From positions 1,193,391-1,257,390 of the forward strand of contig JANPWX010000097.1 in assembly GCA_024734555.1 (NCBI GenBank): a stretch of DNA of 64,000 bases, written 5' to 3'. Under the pieces are notes generated by a model. That model saw nothing but the letters and a program-made list of their open reading frames with translations, made no database searches and was not told where the DNA came from. A program made the position numbers and the translations under genes. The stretch's first letter is position 1. Each line of letters begins with the position of its first letter. The stretch is from Trochalopteron elliotii (taxonomy: Eukaryota > Chordata > Aves > Passeriformes > Leiothrichidae). Shown here one piece after another: positions 35,951 to 49,846 of this stretch.

Positions 35951-38900
35951 AAAATACTTTCACTGACTGTGGAGTGTACTTTGGATCTGGTCCACAGTAC
36001 TTGGAGAGTGCTGCTGATATTTCTGGCCTCATAAAGAGCCAGAGACTAGAGCACCACAAACACCTAGCTAAATAGAAACTGTTCTTTGAAAAAAGCCTAT
36101 AAGGAATAATAAAGAGAAAAGCAAGAGGTTCCCTTGGAATTCAAAAGACTTCTGAAAATTAATGACATGGCTCTTGTAGAAATTTTAATGAACCTCTGTT
36201 ATTCAATAAGGTACTGTAGCTATGTTGCAATGTTCTATTGATCAAATTACTGAATATGATTTATAAGCATACTCCAGTAAATGGTATGACAGTTCTCCAT
36301 AAAACCATAACAATATAAGATCATATGCAATGTCTTGTTAAATATTGTCCATGGAGTCCTGAGAGAGATTTGTGGATACAGCATTTTGCTTACAAGTCCT
36401 AGAAAGTGTTTAGTTTAGTCAACCCTAAAGAAGTATCTGTTTTTCAACTAGGCTGTAGTGTCCTGCAATGCCCTCACCTTGATCCTAAACAACAGTTAAT
36501 CTCAGAACAGGAGGTTCCACAGGTTGAGGCCACTCCTGGCATTATTTCCACCCACCCTGCAGGCCTCCGGCATGGAAGCAGGAAGCCCACGATTCCTTGT
36601 CTTGATTTCATCCCTCTGTGTTCCCTTTCACGCTCCTGGACTCTCTGACAGCCCTAGATAAAGAAGATTTTTTTAGAAGCGAACAGGGTATGACTGCACT
36701 GCTTCCTGCAGGGCAATAAATCTCTGGAGGTCTCTAAATGCCCTGCTGGAGATGAAGTACAGGTGGTTCTGGTTAGGAAGTGTATGGAGGATGAGCCAGC
36801 TGAAGCTTATTCAGGACAACACCAAGACCAACATAAAGACCAACAGGAGACAAAGCCCAAAATGAGACCACCAATCCACCTGAGGATGGCATTTGGAGAC
36901 CTTTGCATTAACAAGGTTCCTTTCTGGGTACAGACTTTTACATATATCCCAAGAATGGATCGCCAAACTGATGCAGTTTCTTTTTTCCCTCATTTTAACT
37001 ACTACAGATCAAACCCTCAGTTATAAAATTCGTAATTTATCAGGTACTTTCACTGCCACCCCAGTATTTCAATAACTCTTAAACTGTAACCCATGTGTTT
37101 CTTTTTCTTCCTTGCAGCTATTAAAATGATGCAAAGCCCTGCTTTCCAAAAGGTGTGCAGCTCTTGCTCTAAACAGCAACATTTTTCAGAACAGTGTTAA
37201 GCTCTGCCAGAGGCTCACAACCAAGTGTGAAAAAAAGCCAGCACAGAAGCAAATGACAAGGTACCTAGGACTGTGCAGGCATCAAAACCTGTGAAAAAGT
37301 GCTAGCACTCACCCCATCCTGTGCCAACATAGCACCAACCCTACATGGACATCATGAATTCTTCAGAGTTGTGACTACATGTACTTGCTGCTTTCTTTCC
37401 TCCAGTTTTGCTGCACAGGGATGTTTCTGTCTGAAGTAAAATGAAGCATAAAAGTATTTTGTCTGAGAAAAGAACATAGACATGACATCTATAAAATATG
37501 ACCTACTCAGTACAAGTGCAAAGAAAGAAAAAAGTAGTTTTAGCAAAAGGTTCTCTAAAATAAAATTTAAACAAACAAATCAATGCTTAGAGGGCAATAG
37601 AACAAGAAGAATTGTAAAACTTACTCTAAACATTCATTTTTGAGGTTTCTTTTTATTTAGATTTGAAAGTTATGCAAGATTGTGACACAAAATATGCTAA
37701 AACTGAACTTAGAACCATTAATTGAGAACTAAAGTGACAGAACAGTTTAGAGGAACATAAATTCAGCAGTGCTATAGCCAACAAATCTGACTGCCTGTGT
37801 GGAGCTCCTCGTATCATCCAAGCATCAAATGTTGCCAATAAAAGAGTTTAGGTTGCATGGAATATATAACCCAGAATGACTGTATAATAAAAATATATGA
37901 GTGTTCAGAATTTTATATGGATTTCAAGAAAGCATTTCATATTGTATCAGCAGAATAGGAAAGATAGAGTGGTAAAAAGAGAGAGAAATATTATATTGAC
38001 TTAAATACTAAAGTGTATAAGTAGAAGATGGTACAGTTAAATTATAAACACTGCTTATTATATTACTTATTATGGTCTCCAAAGAACAAGCCAACACTAG
38101 TATGCAGACAAGATTTTTTTTAAAAAAATAAATTCCTGCCTTCTCATTCTGAGAAAATAAGTTCTCTCTTTTACAACTGATGTGTCACCAGATACTTTAA
38201 CACCTAAGTGCTTTAAATTCTTTAATGTCTTCATTTCCACATGCCTCTGGAAATTATGCTATTCACGTTTAACAGATTATTCAGTGTTGTTTTTCAAGAC
38301 TAATGAGTTTTTTTATTGCCTATTTCTGTTTAAGGAAACTGTAGGAGTACAGGTCTCACTGACTGGAAAGAGACCAAATATCACATCTGCATCACAAACT
38401 TTAAAAACAATTTCAGACAGCTGTCATGACAGGGAACTAAACACAGATTACCCTAACCCCAGACTGATACCTAACGTCTGAATGATCTTCTTTCCTATTA
38501 CAAGATGAAATTAAGCCAGTAGACAGAAAAGTGGACAACCAGGCCATATTCTTAAGCAAGAAGTGGGAAGCAAAAGCTTTACTGATAGTTAAGCTCTCCC
38601 ACTGGTGCTGCTCCAGAGCAACAGGTTGGTTTTTTTACTGAACTTAGTAGACACAGAAGCATGAGACAACTTCAGCCTTAAAGTGATGATGATGAAGAAT
38701 ACCAAAGAGTAAGAGAGCAAGCACTCCATAAGTAAGCTCTGCTAACAATATAGAGATCTAAATTCTGCTCACTCACACAGCCCACTTCCTTATCCATCAA
38801 AATCATTGGTTTGTTAATTCTTATTATGCTGCATCATATTCATAGACAACTCTGTCAAGAATCAATGGCAAAGAAGCTTGTTCATTTAATTTGACTGACT

Positions 38901-40892
38901 CTTAACTCAGTAAATTAATCATTTTGAATGAACATAATTTATTTAGCAGAATAATTCTTACAGCAAGTACCATCTATAATTATGGGGAAAGAGCTAGAGG
39001 GGTACAAAAAATTTAGGATATAAATTGGGATATAAAATTGTGAAAAAGCAATTGAACAAAGCAAAAATAATAAGCTTTATCCAGTGATCCAATGGCTTTT
39101 CTTCAGTTTAAAATAATTAAGAGTGACGGGGAAGTGAAGCAGCAAGTCCAGTCAGAGGAACTGGTTAGAGAGAGTTAATCTTAACAATGATAACTCATGA
39201 CTGGTGAGGGAAGGAGACATGACACAGAATGATATTCAGAGGTAATGTATTAGCTGGATCACCTGCACTTTATCACCTTGGCCTCCAGGACAATATTAAG
39301 AGTGGTTCTCTCTGATCTGGAAAGGAACAAGCAAAACCCAGCAAAAGAACACTCTCTACTTGGCTTCCTTGTGCCACTGGTAACAGTGATGAAAGATGCA
39401 AAGGGAGCATGACAGCCCCTGAATGTCTGTAATTACTTCCATTTAAAGATGTTACAGCTTCCAAGGCACAGTGCAAACAATTTTGAAATGAGTGACATTG
39501 CATATGTCTGGCAGAACAAGAGAAACATTAGCCAGACAGAGGAGCTAAACCTCTGAAAATTTCAATTTTAAGACTAAAAAGGGTTAAGACTTTAATGTCA
39601 GTGATTTATTCAGATAACACCCATGAACATTAAAAGGGCATGAGTTATGCTCATAACTTCCCATGTGTCAAAAATGACGAGACTTTCTCAGAGTCTGCTG
39701 AATAGAGAAATCTGTCAGAAGCAGATGGGAAATCAAATTTTGCTGAGAAACAGAAGATTCTGATCTCTTCAACAGAACCTACAAATTACTGTATGAGCCA
39801 TAGCAAAGTAAGAAACACTATGGACAAAACCTTAGGAGAAAAAAGAAAAAATATCAGCATGTGTGCATGTGAGCTGCAAATAGCTGGTTCGTGTCCCTCA
39901 TCATCTGTGTTCTGTGGCTTTGTATACACCTATGTTTATGAAGCTTGCTGCCTGTCTCTAAAATAAATTCCTTCTGCAACCCAAGGTTTGCTATTATGGG
40001 GGATGACACAGTGCAGAGGGTTACATAGCATAGGTCATGATGAACCTCAAGTGTTAAAAATAAAACACAGGAACAAAAGTATTGAACTGGTGTAATTTGT
40101 GCACTCTCTTGCGAACAACCTACGCTCAGCATGACTGCCTTTTTGTTCCTCCACCTCTGAAATAAACAAAGAATCCTCAGGGAAAGGGAACTCCCTAAGA
40201 CCACTCTGTCAGAGGTAAGGTAACTAACACCCTGCACAAGCTCTGTGTGCACCCCATTCACGTGAAACTTACCTAACCCAGGACACAATACCCTCCTGAG
40301 TATTTTAAGTTCTGAGGGCTACGTGCAATAACCGCTACTTAGGTACTCTCATGCCACTTATAAACATTTTCTTCTGGACAGTGCTACACAGACCAATGTT
40401 CAACTTCTCCTAGGACTTTCTGTCTGGAATGGAACAATAAAGAAGCAAAGGGTTGGAAAATCACAACTGAGTAATTGCCTAGCTACAAAATACTGTCTTG
40501 TATGGAAAATACAGCAACTGAAATTTCTTAACATCTCCTTTTATGGATATTGCTCTTCACTGTTCTTTGGTTTGCTAAAGTTTACCTCTACTGGCTTAAA
40601 AATGAACTTTTTAAACAAAACATCAACCACACAACAATCTACTCAGAGAGACTGCTTTTCTCCTGCTGACACCACTTTTGCAATTGCAAGTTAGTTGGTG
40701 TTGGGTTCCCTGTGTAGAGTACTGAGCCTTTTTCTCATGGGAAGTCAGTCAAAGCTTAGCTGTATATGGATTTTAAAAGCTACAGCTGATATGGTGGAAG
40801 CTCACCATTTATAAATAACACTCTTTCTTTTTCATAGAAGGAAAAAAAAACCCATCTTTTTTTACTCCTTACATGGGATGTTCTGTGTTAGG

Positions 40893-41673
40893 TCAAGTGG
40901 AGTTTTCCTGCAATTGCAAGCACCTGAACCAAGAGCTTTTCTCTTTCCAACACCATAGAGCCCGGAAGATTCCCAAGAACTGTATAGGAAAGCATCTAAT
41001 GTTACAAATAAATGTGGGGAGGAGATGAGGACTGGAGGAATTGTGACTTGGACTATGCCAAGGAGATCTGGTCGCTAGCTGAATAAGGCTGAAAGGTTTA
41101 GAGGCAAGGACATAGATTTTGTGCATTTCAGGCCAAGTGTGTCTTGAGAGGTAACTGAGACCACCCATACAAGATAAATGGGAAATGTGAGTCAGTGCTG
41201 CAGGGGAGATGTACTAAATAGGACTCCAGTGTGCAAGACCAGGCCTAAATGAGCCAATTATCTGGATGAAGAGCAGGGTGTACAGGAGGAAAAGGTAAAT
41301 TCTGCAGGTCATGCCAAAGAAAAAAACCTGGGAAAAGGCAGAGGAGAAACTCAGGCATGGATGTAGACAACCCAAGAAGATGAGTAGGTAAATTTTCTGA
41401 CCAAAAGGATGGATACAGGTAGAGTTCCAGAATCTGCCAGGAAAGGTAACAAAACTGGGAGGCAAGGCAGATGAGAATGGGTATAGAGGAGCCAAGCAGG
41501 CTGAAGGAGGATCTTTATCCATTAAAGCATTCCTCAATGCATGGAAGGGAGATGGTGAGTTCAAGCCTCCCTTCTCCCTCTGCAACCAGCCACTGCCCTT
41601 GCATGGCTCACCCATAGAAATGTGCCAGTCAGCAGGGGTTTTGGCCAGTGTTACCTCTAGTGATGAGTTGGGT
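40893..41673 (-). other. Minus-strand open frame with one stop, function unknown
   Basis: Reading the minus strand from about 41673 to 40893, one frame is open for about 260 codons with a single TAG at 41216-41214. The Met-started parts are 133 codons (41615-41214) and 91 codons (41168-40893), and the 15 codons between TAG and the second Met are also open. The predicted peptide is rich in S, L, F, P and H with one hydrophobic run (about residues 75-125 of the first part). I recognise no family. The plus strand here is purine-rich, which makes stops rare on the minus strand, so composition may explain it. It could also be a decayed gene or a long non-coding RNA exon. Confidence 0.2.
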
Positions 41674-42024
41674 CAATAGTGAGCAGATGATTTTTTTTTC
41701 ACAGATATTTTGTCATAATTTCTAGAAGCTAAATGTACCACGCAGTTAGTAGAATGACAAAATTTAAATGAAAATGCTCAATATTACAGAAACTCTCTGA
41801 AATAAATTTGCTTCTGCTGAGCACAATCATTGGCAAACTGTCCTCAAATACAATTCCCTGCCCCCATTTTGTAGGGATGGTTCTAATTTGTGCTTTTTGG
41901 AATGGCAACAGAAGTAAAGGGTTTTCCAGAATACATTTAACACTCCTCCTTTAGGAACGTAAGAGGTACCACTGAAGCCCTTAACAACATGATTCAACTT
42001 CTGCTGAGCCCAAAATTGTTCATG

Positions 42025-42086
42025 CACATAGACTACATGATCACTGTAGGTCCCTCCCAACTTAAGTACTCTGTTCTAGTCTAGTC
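42025..42086 (+). mobile_element. CR1 3' tail fragment
   Basis: The block gactacatgatcactgtagg followed by tccctcccaactt and an actctgttctagtctag tail matches the end of a CR1 subfamily whose 3' end carries short ttcta-like repeats. Sequence upstream (about 41850-42024) may be more of the same element but is too diverged for me to claim. Only the tail is supported. Confidence 0.65.
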
Positions 42087-42655
42087 CATTTATCTTTTGC
42101 GGGGCCAACTTAACTGGAAAAGAAAACGCACAAAGCTTTAGACACAGTAGCCCTTTTATCACAGCTGCAGCAGCTCTATTACTACTATGAAAACACAGAA
42201 TTATAAAGGAAAATTCTTGGTTCAGACTATGAAAAGTTCAAGGCAAGCAAAGATAATGCAGAAAGTATCCAATAACATGCTTGGCCAGACCAAACCCTTT
42301 ACTGCCTATTTGCATCAACTGGTATGAAAGTTTTTGGGTTGTTTTCCTTACTAAAGTGAGGTAGTTGTCATCATAAGACTTTCAGAACTACTCAGGTTTT
42401 TTGTGTTCATCTGTTTTTTTCTTCCCACATAATTTCTTAGGTAATACATCATCCTTCCCACCCTTTGGAGCTTCTGGTGTGATATTATTGAATAGATGCA
42501 GCGCATTGATTCTGGACTGCTGGAATTACTGGCTGGCACATTGGGTAACAGGAAAATATTAACTGTTGCAGATAGAATCATTTCTTCTGTGGAGAGAATC
42601 ACTCCCTTCAGTTAAAACTAAGTATTCTAAGCATTTCTTCTTTATATTTTCCCAG
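42087..42655. other. No recognisable feature
   Basis: Unique-looking sequence between a CR1 tail and a splice-acceptor-like site near the assembly gap. I see no repeat or gene that I can support. Confidence 0.5.
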
Positions 42656-42720
42656 TTTCCAGGACTTCTGAAGTGGATCCCTGTAATTAGTCTGTATGCA
42701 ATATTGCCAGCTAACTACTA
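42656..42720 (+). other. Candidate exon start running into the gap
   Basis: A pyrimidine-rich acceptor (tttcttctttatattttcccag, trimmed; AG at 42654-42655) is followed by 65 bases in which one frame is open to the edge of the gap. The other two frames stop at once. The open frame reads FPGLLKWIPVISLYAILPAN, which is hydrophobic and could be part of a membrane segment. I recognise no family. The downstream border is lost in the N run, so this could be a real exon or a chance acceptor. Confidence 0.2.
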
Positions 42721-43068
42721 NNNNNNNNNNNNNNNNNNNNNNNNNNNNNNNNNNNNNNNNNNNNNNNNNNNNNNNNNNNNNNNNNNNNNNNNNNNNNNNN
42801 NNNNNNNNNNNNNNNNNNNNNNNNNNNNNNNNNNNNNNNNNNNNNNNNNNNNNNNNNNNNNNNNNNNNNNNNNNNNNNNNNNNNNNNNNNNNNNNNNNNN
42901 NNNNNNNNNNNNNNNNNNNNNNNNNNNNNNNNNNNNNNNNNNNNNNNNNNNNNNNNNNNNNNNNNNNNNNNNNNNNNNNNNNNNNNNNNNNNNNNNNNNN
43001 NNNNNNNNNNNNNNNNNNNNNNNNNNNNNNNNNNNNNNNNNNNNNNNNNNNNNNNNNNNNNNNNNNNN
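42721..43068. other. Assembly gap, 348 N
   Basis: All bases are N. The frames that span it (42566-43072, 42696-43127, 42718-43119) are artefacts. The gap may hide repeat or GC-rich sequence. Confidence 0.99.
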
Positions 43069-46000
43069 ATAAATTAAATTTCCATTATCTGTATAATAAA
43101 GCCTCTTTATTAAGTGCATCTCATTAGTGACTGAAATATTTTACTACTGAGTACAAATACTATCATGGGAAGCTTTTAAATCGATTACTTTTTCTTTTAA
43201 GTTCCTTGAATGTGATTAAGGATCTAAACTCTAGAAGATGTTCTGACCTTTTTGGAGCTTAACTGAGAAGCAATTTGAGGAAAAGTAAAAATTACTCAGA
43301 TTTAAATTCAGTAATGATGAGGCAATGCACATTGCAGAAAGGACAAAGCACCAAGCGGATGGTGCTAAGAAAAATTATGGTTAATAACAGGAGAGTCTGA
43401 GCTAAAATGAAGGAAAATACAACAAAAATTATAAAGAATACCAGGAATACCTTTCATAAAGGGTTCATAATAAGATGTAGCTAAACAGGTTGAAATGGCT
43501 TTTCTGGTACATAAGAAGAGGAACAATAGCCTGTTATAAGGGTAGTTATAATGCCTCATTTCATCATTTCTCAAAACTGATAAGGCACATGCAGAACAAA
43601 ATTGAAGTTATTTAAGTAAGACAGTGATTTTTGTATATTGGGAATTGGAGGCAAAGATTTCTAAGGCACAGACTGTTAGACTAGATGAGTGGGTTAAAAT
43701 TATTTTAAATTATTCCTTCCTCATTCCCCCTATTCTTTTTTACTATCTCCCCCCCACACACACACTTCCCAGAACTATCAAGCATCTCTTAGCAAATATA
43801 AAGGTCCTAAATTTCTGATGTGTACCTTACACCACTTTATACCTCTTAATTTGGCAATTACATAAGGGATGTGAGGAAGAAACACCAAATAGCCCTGCAG
43901 AGTGCAGTTTCACAATATAGCTATATTATCCTAATGGCATTCTCTGCCAGTTTAGTTACCAGAACTGTCACACCACTCAATCATATGTCACACCCATATT
44001 TGGGCCAGAGCCACTGCAAGTCAGGAGGATGGAGGAGGGGCAGAACCCTTTTCACCAGCAGCTGGAGGATTAATGTAGTGATAGTGCAAAATGGAGTGGT
44101 TTGCAGTAGAATGTGCGTGTTGAGGTGGGGATGGAGTTTTAAGTTTGAACTCCTCCTCATGAGCAGCTCTGTGCTCTGTCACTTCTCGTGGACATATTAG
44201 CATTGCTACTGACACGAGTAGGGGAACTAGGAAGGGATGTGAGAAGAAAAGGAAAGGACAATCTTTGATCTGGATGCTTCTGTTGCTGTCAAACTGTGTC
44301 AAAATCAAGTGGTTCCAAAGTCAGATATGGAGTGGGAAGTGCTTTCATTTAGCAGATTCTTGTGAGATGTCATTCAGAAAAGCAGATATATGTATGACAG
44401 CTATACCAGGGCCATCACATGTGTTCAGATTATTACTCTATTTGGCCTTTGGATTTCACAGAGTTAGCAGAGGATCAGCAGAGTTTTCAAAGACAAATAG
44501 CCCCTAATAGACTGATTACTAATTGAAAATATTATATTCATAGGACATGCACAAGAAAATTCCTGCTCCCTCAATGAGCATTTCCCTCATTCAATGAAGA
44601 GCTTCAAGCTTGTGTTGTTATCTTAGCTTGCATAACTGCAAAAATTATTTATGATGCTAACATTATCAAGTGCATCTACAAGATTTGTCTGGCTGACCTC
44701 CTAAGGCTCTGATTTTCATGGTGCAATGACTATGCATTAGTCAAAAAAATGTAATTCTTTTATTGTTCTATTACTGGCCTTTGATTTTATTCTCTGTCTG
44801 TTTTCTTCCCCCATGTCCCTAAGGAGGCTGGTCTGTTTTCATTATGTTCATCACACTTCAAGAAAATGGGAGAAAAAATATACAAACACAGCATTATCAC
44901 GTTATAAAAAGCAAGGAAGAACACTGTATCACACTACATTTAGGCAAAGACAGTTTCCCCATTATTCAATCAATTTTAACACTAGGGCAGCTTTGGCTTT
45001 AATTCATTATGGACTTTTTCAGGACTTGCTGTGTCATAGCTTGAGCACATAAACTTAGAAAGGTCTCCCTGAATCCACCCAAAAAATTCCATGTAGATAT
45101 TTCAAATCCCATTGAAATAGCTCTCTGATGACAACATTTACCTGATATGTGTCAATTTATAGATATCTTTCACTGATATATTCCCTCCCACATCATGTAT
45201 CTTCACTTGATGTTGTATCCATAATATGCTTATGGAATCAAACTATCTCACATGCATGCATACACTCATGTTTTCTTCTTTGCTGAATCACCTGAGAATT
45301 GGAATTCTTCTGCCCAACAAACACCCTCATTGATCTGTATAGGTAAAGAGACTCTGGAAAAATCAGCTATTGGGGTGCCAGACATTAAAAACACAGCAGA
45401 ACAAATCTCAGCTCTGCCAGATTAAACAGAACTCATCCAAGAAAAAAATCATTTAGTCATCACACACACATAGCTTATTTCAATTTTACTCAACAGAATT
45501 AGCATCCTCCTCATTTTAGTTGGTACAGGAAAAATAAATTATTTGATGGAGCAGATCCAAGTGTATCTGTACCCACTGTTCTTTAATTTGAGGCAATTTT
45601 TTATACAATAAGAACTCCAGTCACACTTTATTCCAATTCTGCTACATTAAGTAATGGGTTTATTTCAGCTTGGTTTAACCAAGAACATTATGCTGCTATT
45701 GGCAAAGCCTTTCTTTCACTTTGACATCTCAAAAGCAGAATTTTTATCAGCTTAGGATGCCTCCTGCAGATGAGTTAGGAGCATCTGCTTTTATCTGTAA
45801 TCTGAATTCCTCCTCTTTTTCAGTCTTCAGATTGAAAGCAAGAACAATAACAAACATGTTTTGAAGCCTTTTCATTCAATAACTGAGAGCAATAGCTGGG
45901 ATTAACAGCTTCCACAATATTTTTTTGCTTTCCTACCACCTGACTTCAGAAACAGATAACAATGCATGTTATTTTCTTCATCACAGGTGAAATGCACAGT

Positions 46001-49000
46001 AAGAAGCCACTTTCCATTGTGCTTAGAGCAGAAAAACTGCCAAGAGGGAACAAGCCAGACCTAGGTCATCTTCTGACTTAATTAATGGAAGAGAACAGAA
46101 AGGACAGAGCCAAAATACAGAGTTCTGCTGGAGCCAGACACTTCCAGAGCATGCTGAAACCCGTTGTAAACAGGTTCAGGCTTTTTGGGGTTTTTTTTTG
46201 CTCTCTGTCTCCCAGTAACTTCACTAATGCAATTAGTGAAGCTACAATTCAGTGTGCTTTAAATAGCTTTGTATTGCTTCATGCAAATCAGAATCATTTC
46301 AGAAAGACCAAAGTGTACTAGAGGCTGACTTATGGCTCAGCCAGCTTCTTCACCTATTGAGCTAGGCTGAAAACCTCACCGTGTAAACATCACATCTGTT
46401 TAAATTTTGGAAAGCTATTTTTGTGTTGCAAAACTAGGTGAAACTGCAGGAATTCTTTTACAATGACTTCCAGAGATCAATTCCAAGCTCAACAGCCATT
46501 TATTTAGTAGAATCAGCAAATAATTTTGTTGTAGGCCATTCTGTAGAAAATGTGTGAACGTGCAATTTATAGAGGTCATGGTCTGCTATTTAAGAGTGCA
46601 GAATTGCTACTCACATGCCAAGTCACTTGTTCTAACATCAGTCCAAGGCTCCAGCTGTGAAAATGAGGAGAACTGCATCACTTGCCTCGCCTCTCATACA
46701 CATGCTCTCATCCTGCCCTGTGGCATTTCATTACATAAAAACGCACAGCCTTATGATCAAGAGACACAAAACTTGGTGTCAGAACTGCATTTCTTATGGC
46801 AATTCAGATCACTCAGCACTCAGGACAGCAAAGTCTTCCTGCTCCAAACCGTCTATACTGAAGCTGCTAGATGGAATCTATAGCCTTGTAAACTAAGTAA
46901 ATTAAATCTTTCTGGACTTTAGTAGAAATTTGAAAGCAGATACAATTAAAATGGACCAAAATTTTTATGGTAAAATTATTTCCATCAGAAATATAATTCG
47001 TGTAAATGTGTCAACATCTCAGTTTTTAGAAGCTTCTGTGAAAACTCTAAGACAATGCCATTGGAGATCTTGTAAGTTTCAAGCTAGCTTGTATAATTCC
47101 CTTAAAAAAGAGAAATCTCCCAAATCTCACACTCTGACAGTTTCACCTTGTTGCCTGTCTTTCAGTCAAGGTTCATAGGGCTCTCAGCTCTGAAAGCATG
47201 AGTGAGGCACGAGACTTCTGATTCTTTTTGCCTCATCATTCCCTTAGGACATTTTCTGCCAGAAATGATACCTGTAAGTGGGTTCATTTATGTTTTGATA
47301 AAAACAAATAAAATAAAAACGCTCCTCGTGCTCAGCTGGTTAATGGACTTGCGACTGCCCCAGCGTATGCAGAGACTCCCTAAGTCATTCCAAAATTACA
47401 GGTATTCAGGATTTCCTGGATATCCTGGTGAAGACCACAATAAGTAAAAATGCTAAATGAGAAAGTATCCCTTATTAAAAGGGGGAAATGTAAAGAAATA
47501 AACCAACAAACAAACCCCAAATAAATTTAGTTGGACCACTGACAGACTCAACTGAACTTATACCTGGCTATAAAGAGACAAAAAGGCAAATCTTTCTATT
47601 TTACATACCATCAGAACAAGAAATTCAAACACCTTTTCCAAAATGAAAGACAGTTTCAGAGAAAGCTGACCAGCACTGAGAAGAGATGGATCATGACAAA
47701 CTACTATGCCTGTAGTTGGTGAGATGAATACATCATTCCTGTCTGGACACAGGCTGGTCTAGTTTTTGCTCAGGTATAATTGATTATCCTTAAAATAAAC
47801 TTAAAATAACTTGAAACCCTCTATAACTGTTCTTCATAGCTGCATTCATTGTTTTGGCAGAATAAATCACTAACTACAATCACCACCAGAACTTATATTC
47901 ATTGTATTCATTTCGTGACCTTTCTTGACACACATTGGGATAAACCAAACTTCAGCCAACCTTAAATTTACATAAATCCATTTCTATTCTTCTTACCAGT
48001 GATTCTACCTACATTATGTACTTGATAATTATTAATCTAGATGCTAGAGGCAGTTTGGGTTTTTCTCCTGTCTTCCTAAGCACATCCTATTTTTGGCCTG
48101 GTTACAGCAGCCATCACACTCCAGAAAGATTTAACTTTTCCTGAATCCTTTGCTGGAAAAAAGTAGAATCTGGTTTCTTGGGGTTTTTTTTTGCCTTGTA
48201 CATAACAGTTGATCACACAGTTAATTGGACATCCAATTAATTTCTGGTGGTGTTAGCCTCAAGACGGTATAACTCAAAAAAAATTCTTTAAATATGTAAT
48301 TAAACAATGTTATAATTCCCATAGGTGGAGAACATTTGAAACTTGAAAGATTATGGAATATGGCACATACAGAATATCTCCCATGCAAAGGTCCAAGCAG
48401 TTTAAAAAACATTATTTGAAAGAAGATAAGATACCTTCATGATCAGTGAATTCCATGTCATTGTGCTTACTGGTCAGCCAAGGCACAGAGCCTGTACATG
48501 ACTCATCCTGCCTAAGGTTACCCAGGAATCAAATGGGAACGGGAAGGAGCAACACAAACACCAGTCTTGGCTCTGTTTGGTGTTCTGGCCACCTCCAACA
48601 CACCTGTCCTGAGGAACAGGAGGCAGGTTAATGCCTTCAGCAGTTACAGCAGCCCCTGCTTTCCTTTGCCAAAGGCATCAGTTGTACCAATATCTCGGGT
48701 TCCAGTGTCCTTAGGCAAATAACTGAGGTTATTATTCACCAGCTATGAAGTAAGACACTCTATGCTTGTAGTTTCTTCTGCAGTCATAGCAGAAAAGTCA
48801 GCCATTATATGTGGCAGTGTGACAATCATAAAACACTACTCAAAAAGTGATTAAATTTTCCGAATAAAATTGTCATTTATATTCATATTAATAAATTTAG
48901 GCAAGAAAAACTCCATGCTTACATCACAAAAGCTTCAAAAACCTCTTTGCAAAGAGGGTAAATCTTGCTACCTGTTCCCAAAAAGGATGAGGAAACAATG

Positions 49001-49822
49001 GAAGAGATTTTAAATTTTAACCTCTCCATTTTAAGACAGTTTTTTGGAACTCGATTGATGACTACAGAACTCAATAGTTACTGTTTGGGAGCCTGCTGAT
49101 TAAAAGCTCACATCACCTTGAGCCTGGAAGTGAAAAGCAGAGAGTGTGACAATCCTCTAGATGCACGAACAAAAGCAGGGAAGAAAAAAAATTGGTGTAG
49201 AAAAATATTTGACTACTAAATGGCATTGATTTCTCATTCATAATTACTAAGATTTCTTGAAAAATGGAAAACACAGCTTCCCTGTGCTAGGTACTGTAGT
49301 TAGAGTGAGGGTGCACCAACAGTATGTATATATGTAGCAGCAGATAGAAGAAATAAAGAAGAATTAAAGCACAAGGATTAAGATGCTGATTCTTCACTCC
49401 TCAGTTGAAGCATGTAAATAATCTTCCTAAACTACGAATCTGGGAACCTGCACTTTCTCTACATGGATGATGAAAGTGAGAGAAGATGAAGCAGTCTCTG
49501 TGTTCTTCCCTGCTTGTTGTTCACTATTGTCGTGGCTGATGCAGTTTGATGCTTCCACTTGTGATTTCAAGCCACAAAAAATTTTCTCTTGCTTTTGGTA
49601 AGTCATTCCCCAAAGTTGAGGTGGAAATTAAAATTAGATCTCCTCAGTCAGAAAGTCTGTCTTCATAGGCAGTTTTCTAGTACTGTGAAATAGTACTAGT
49701 GTAGTTTCAAAAAAGAATACCTAACCCAGAAGGAGAATACTTTTCTTTAATTCAATTTGAGGCAAAATAAAGTGGTAAGTTAAATGAAAAAGAGACACTC
49801 CTACATAAGTAGAACAATGCCC

Positions 49823-49846
49823 ACATGATAATTACATGATAATTAC
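49823..49846. repeat. Two-copy 11-bp tandem repeat
   Basis: Two adjacent copies of acatgataatt followed by the first two bases of a third. Confidence 0.75.

Larger units (their letters stand above)
27151..42024. other. Long repeat-poor, gene-free stretch
   Basis: Nearly 15 kb with no CR1 or LTR that I can recognise and no convincing exon. It holds a (CAAA)n tract at 29487, a palindrome and hairpin at 29793-29836, a palindrome at 35933-35950, a possible 35-bp microexon at 37118-37152, and a long minus-strand frame at 40893-41673, each discussed separately. Other open frames (for example 38182-38481 and 39854-40288) have no recognisable domain. Confidence 0.55.

Noticed and set aside
42566..43127. 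Frames of 133-168 codons across the N run
   Set aside because: Most codons are unknown bases, so the frames are artefacts. Only the short acceptor-linked part before the gap was kept as a candidate.
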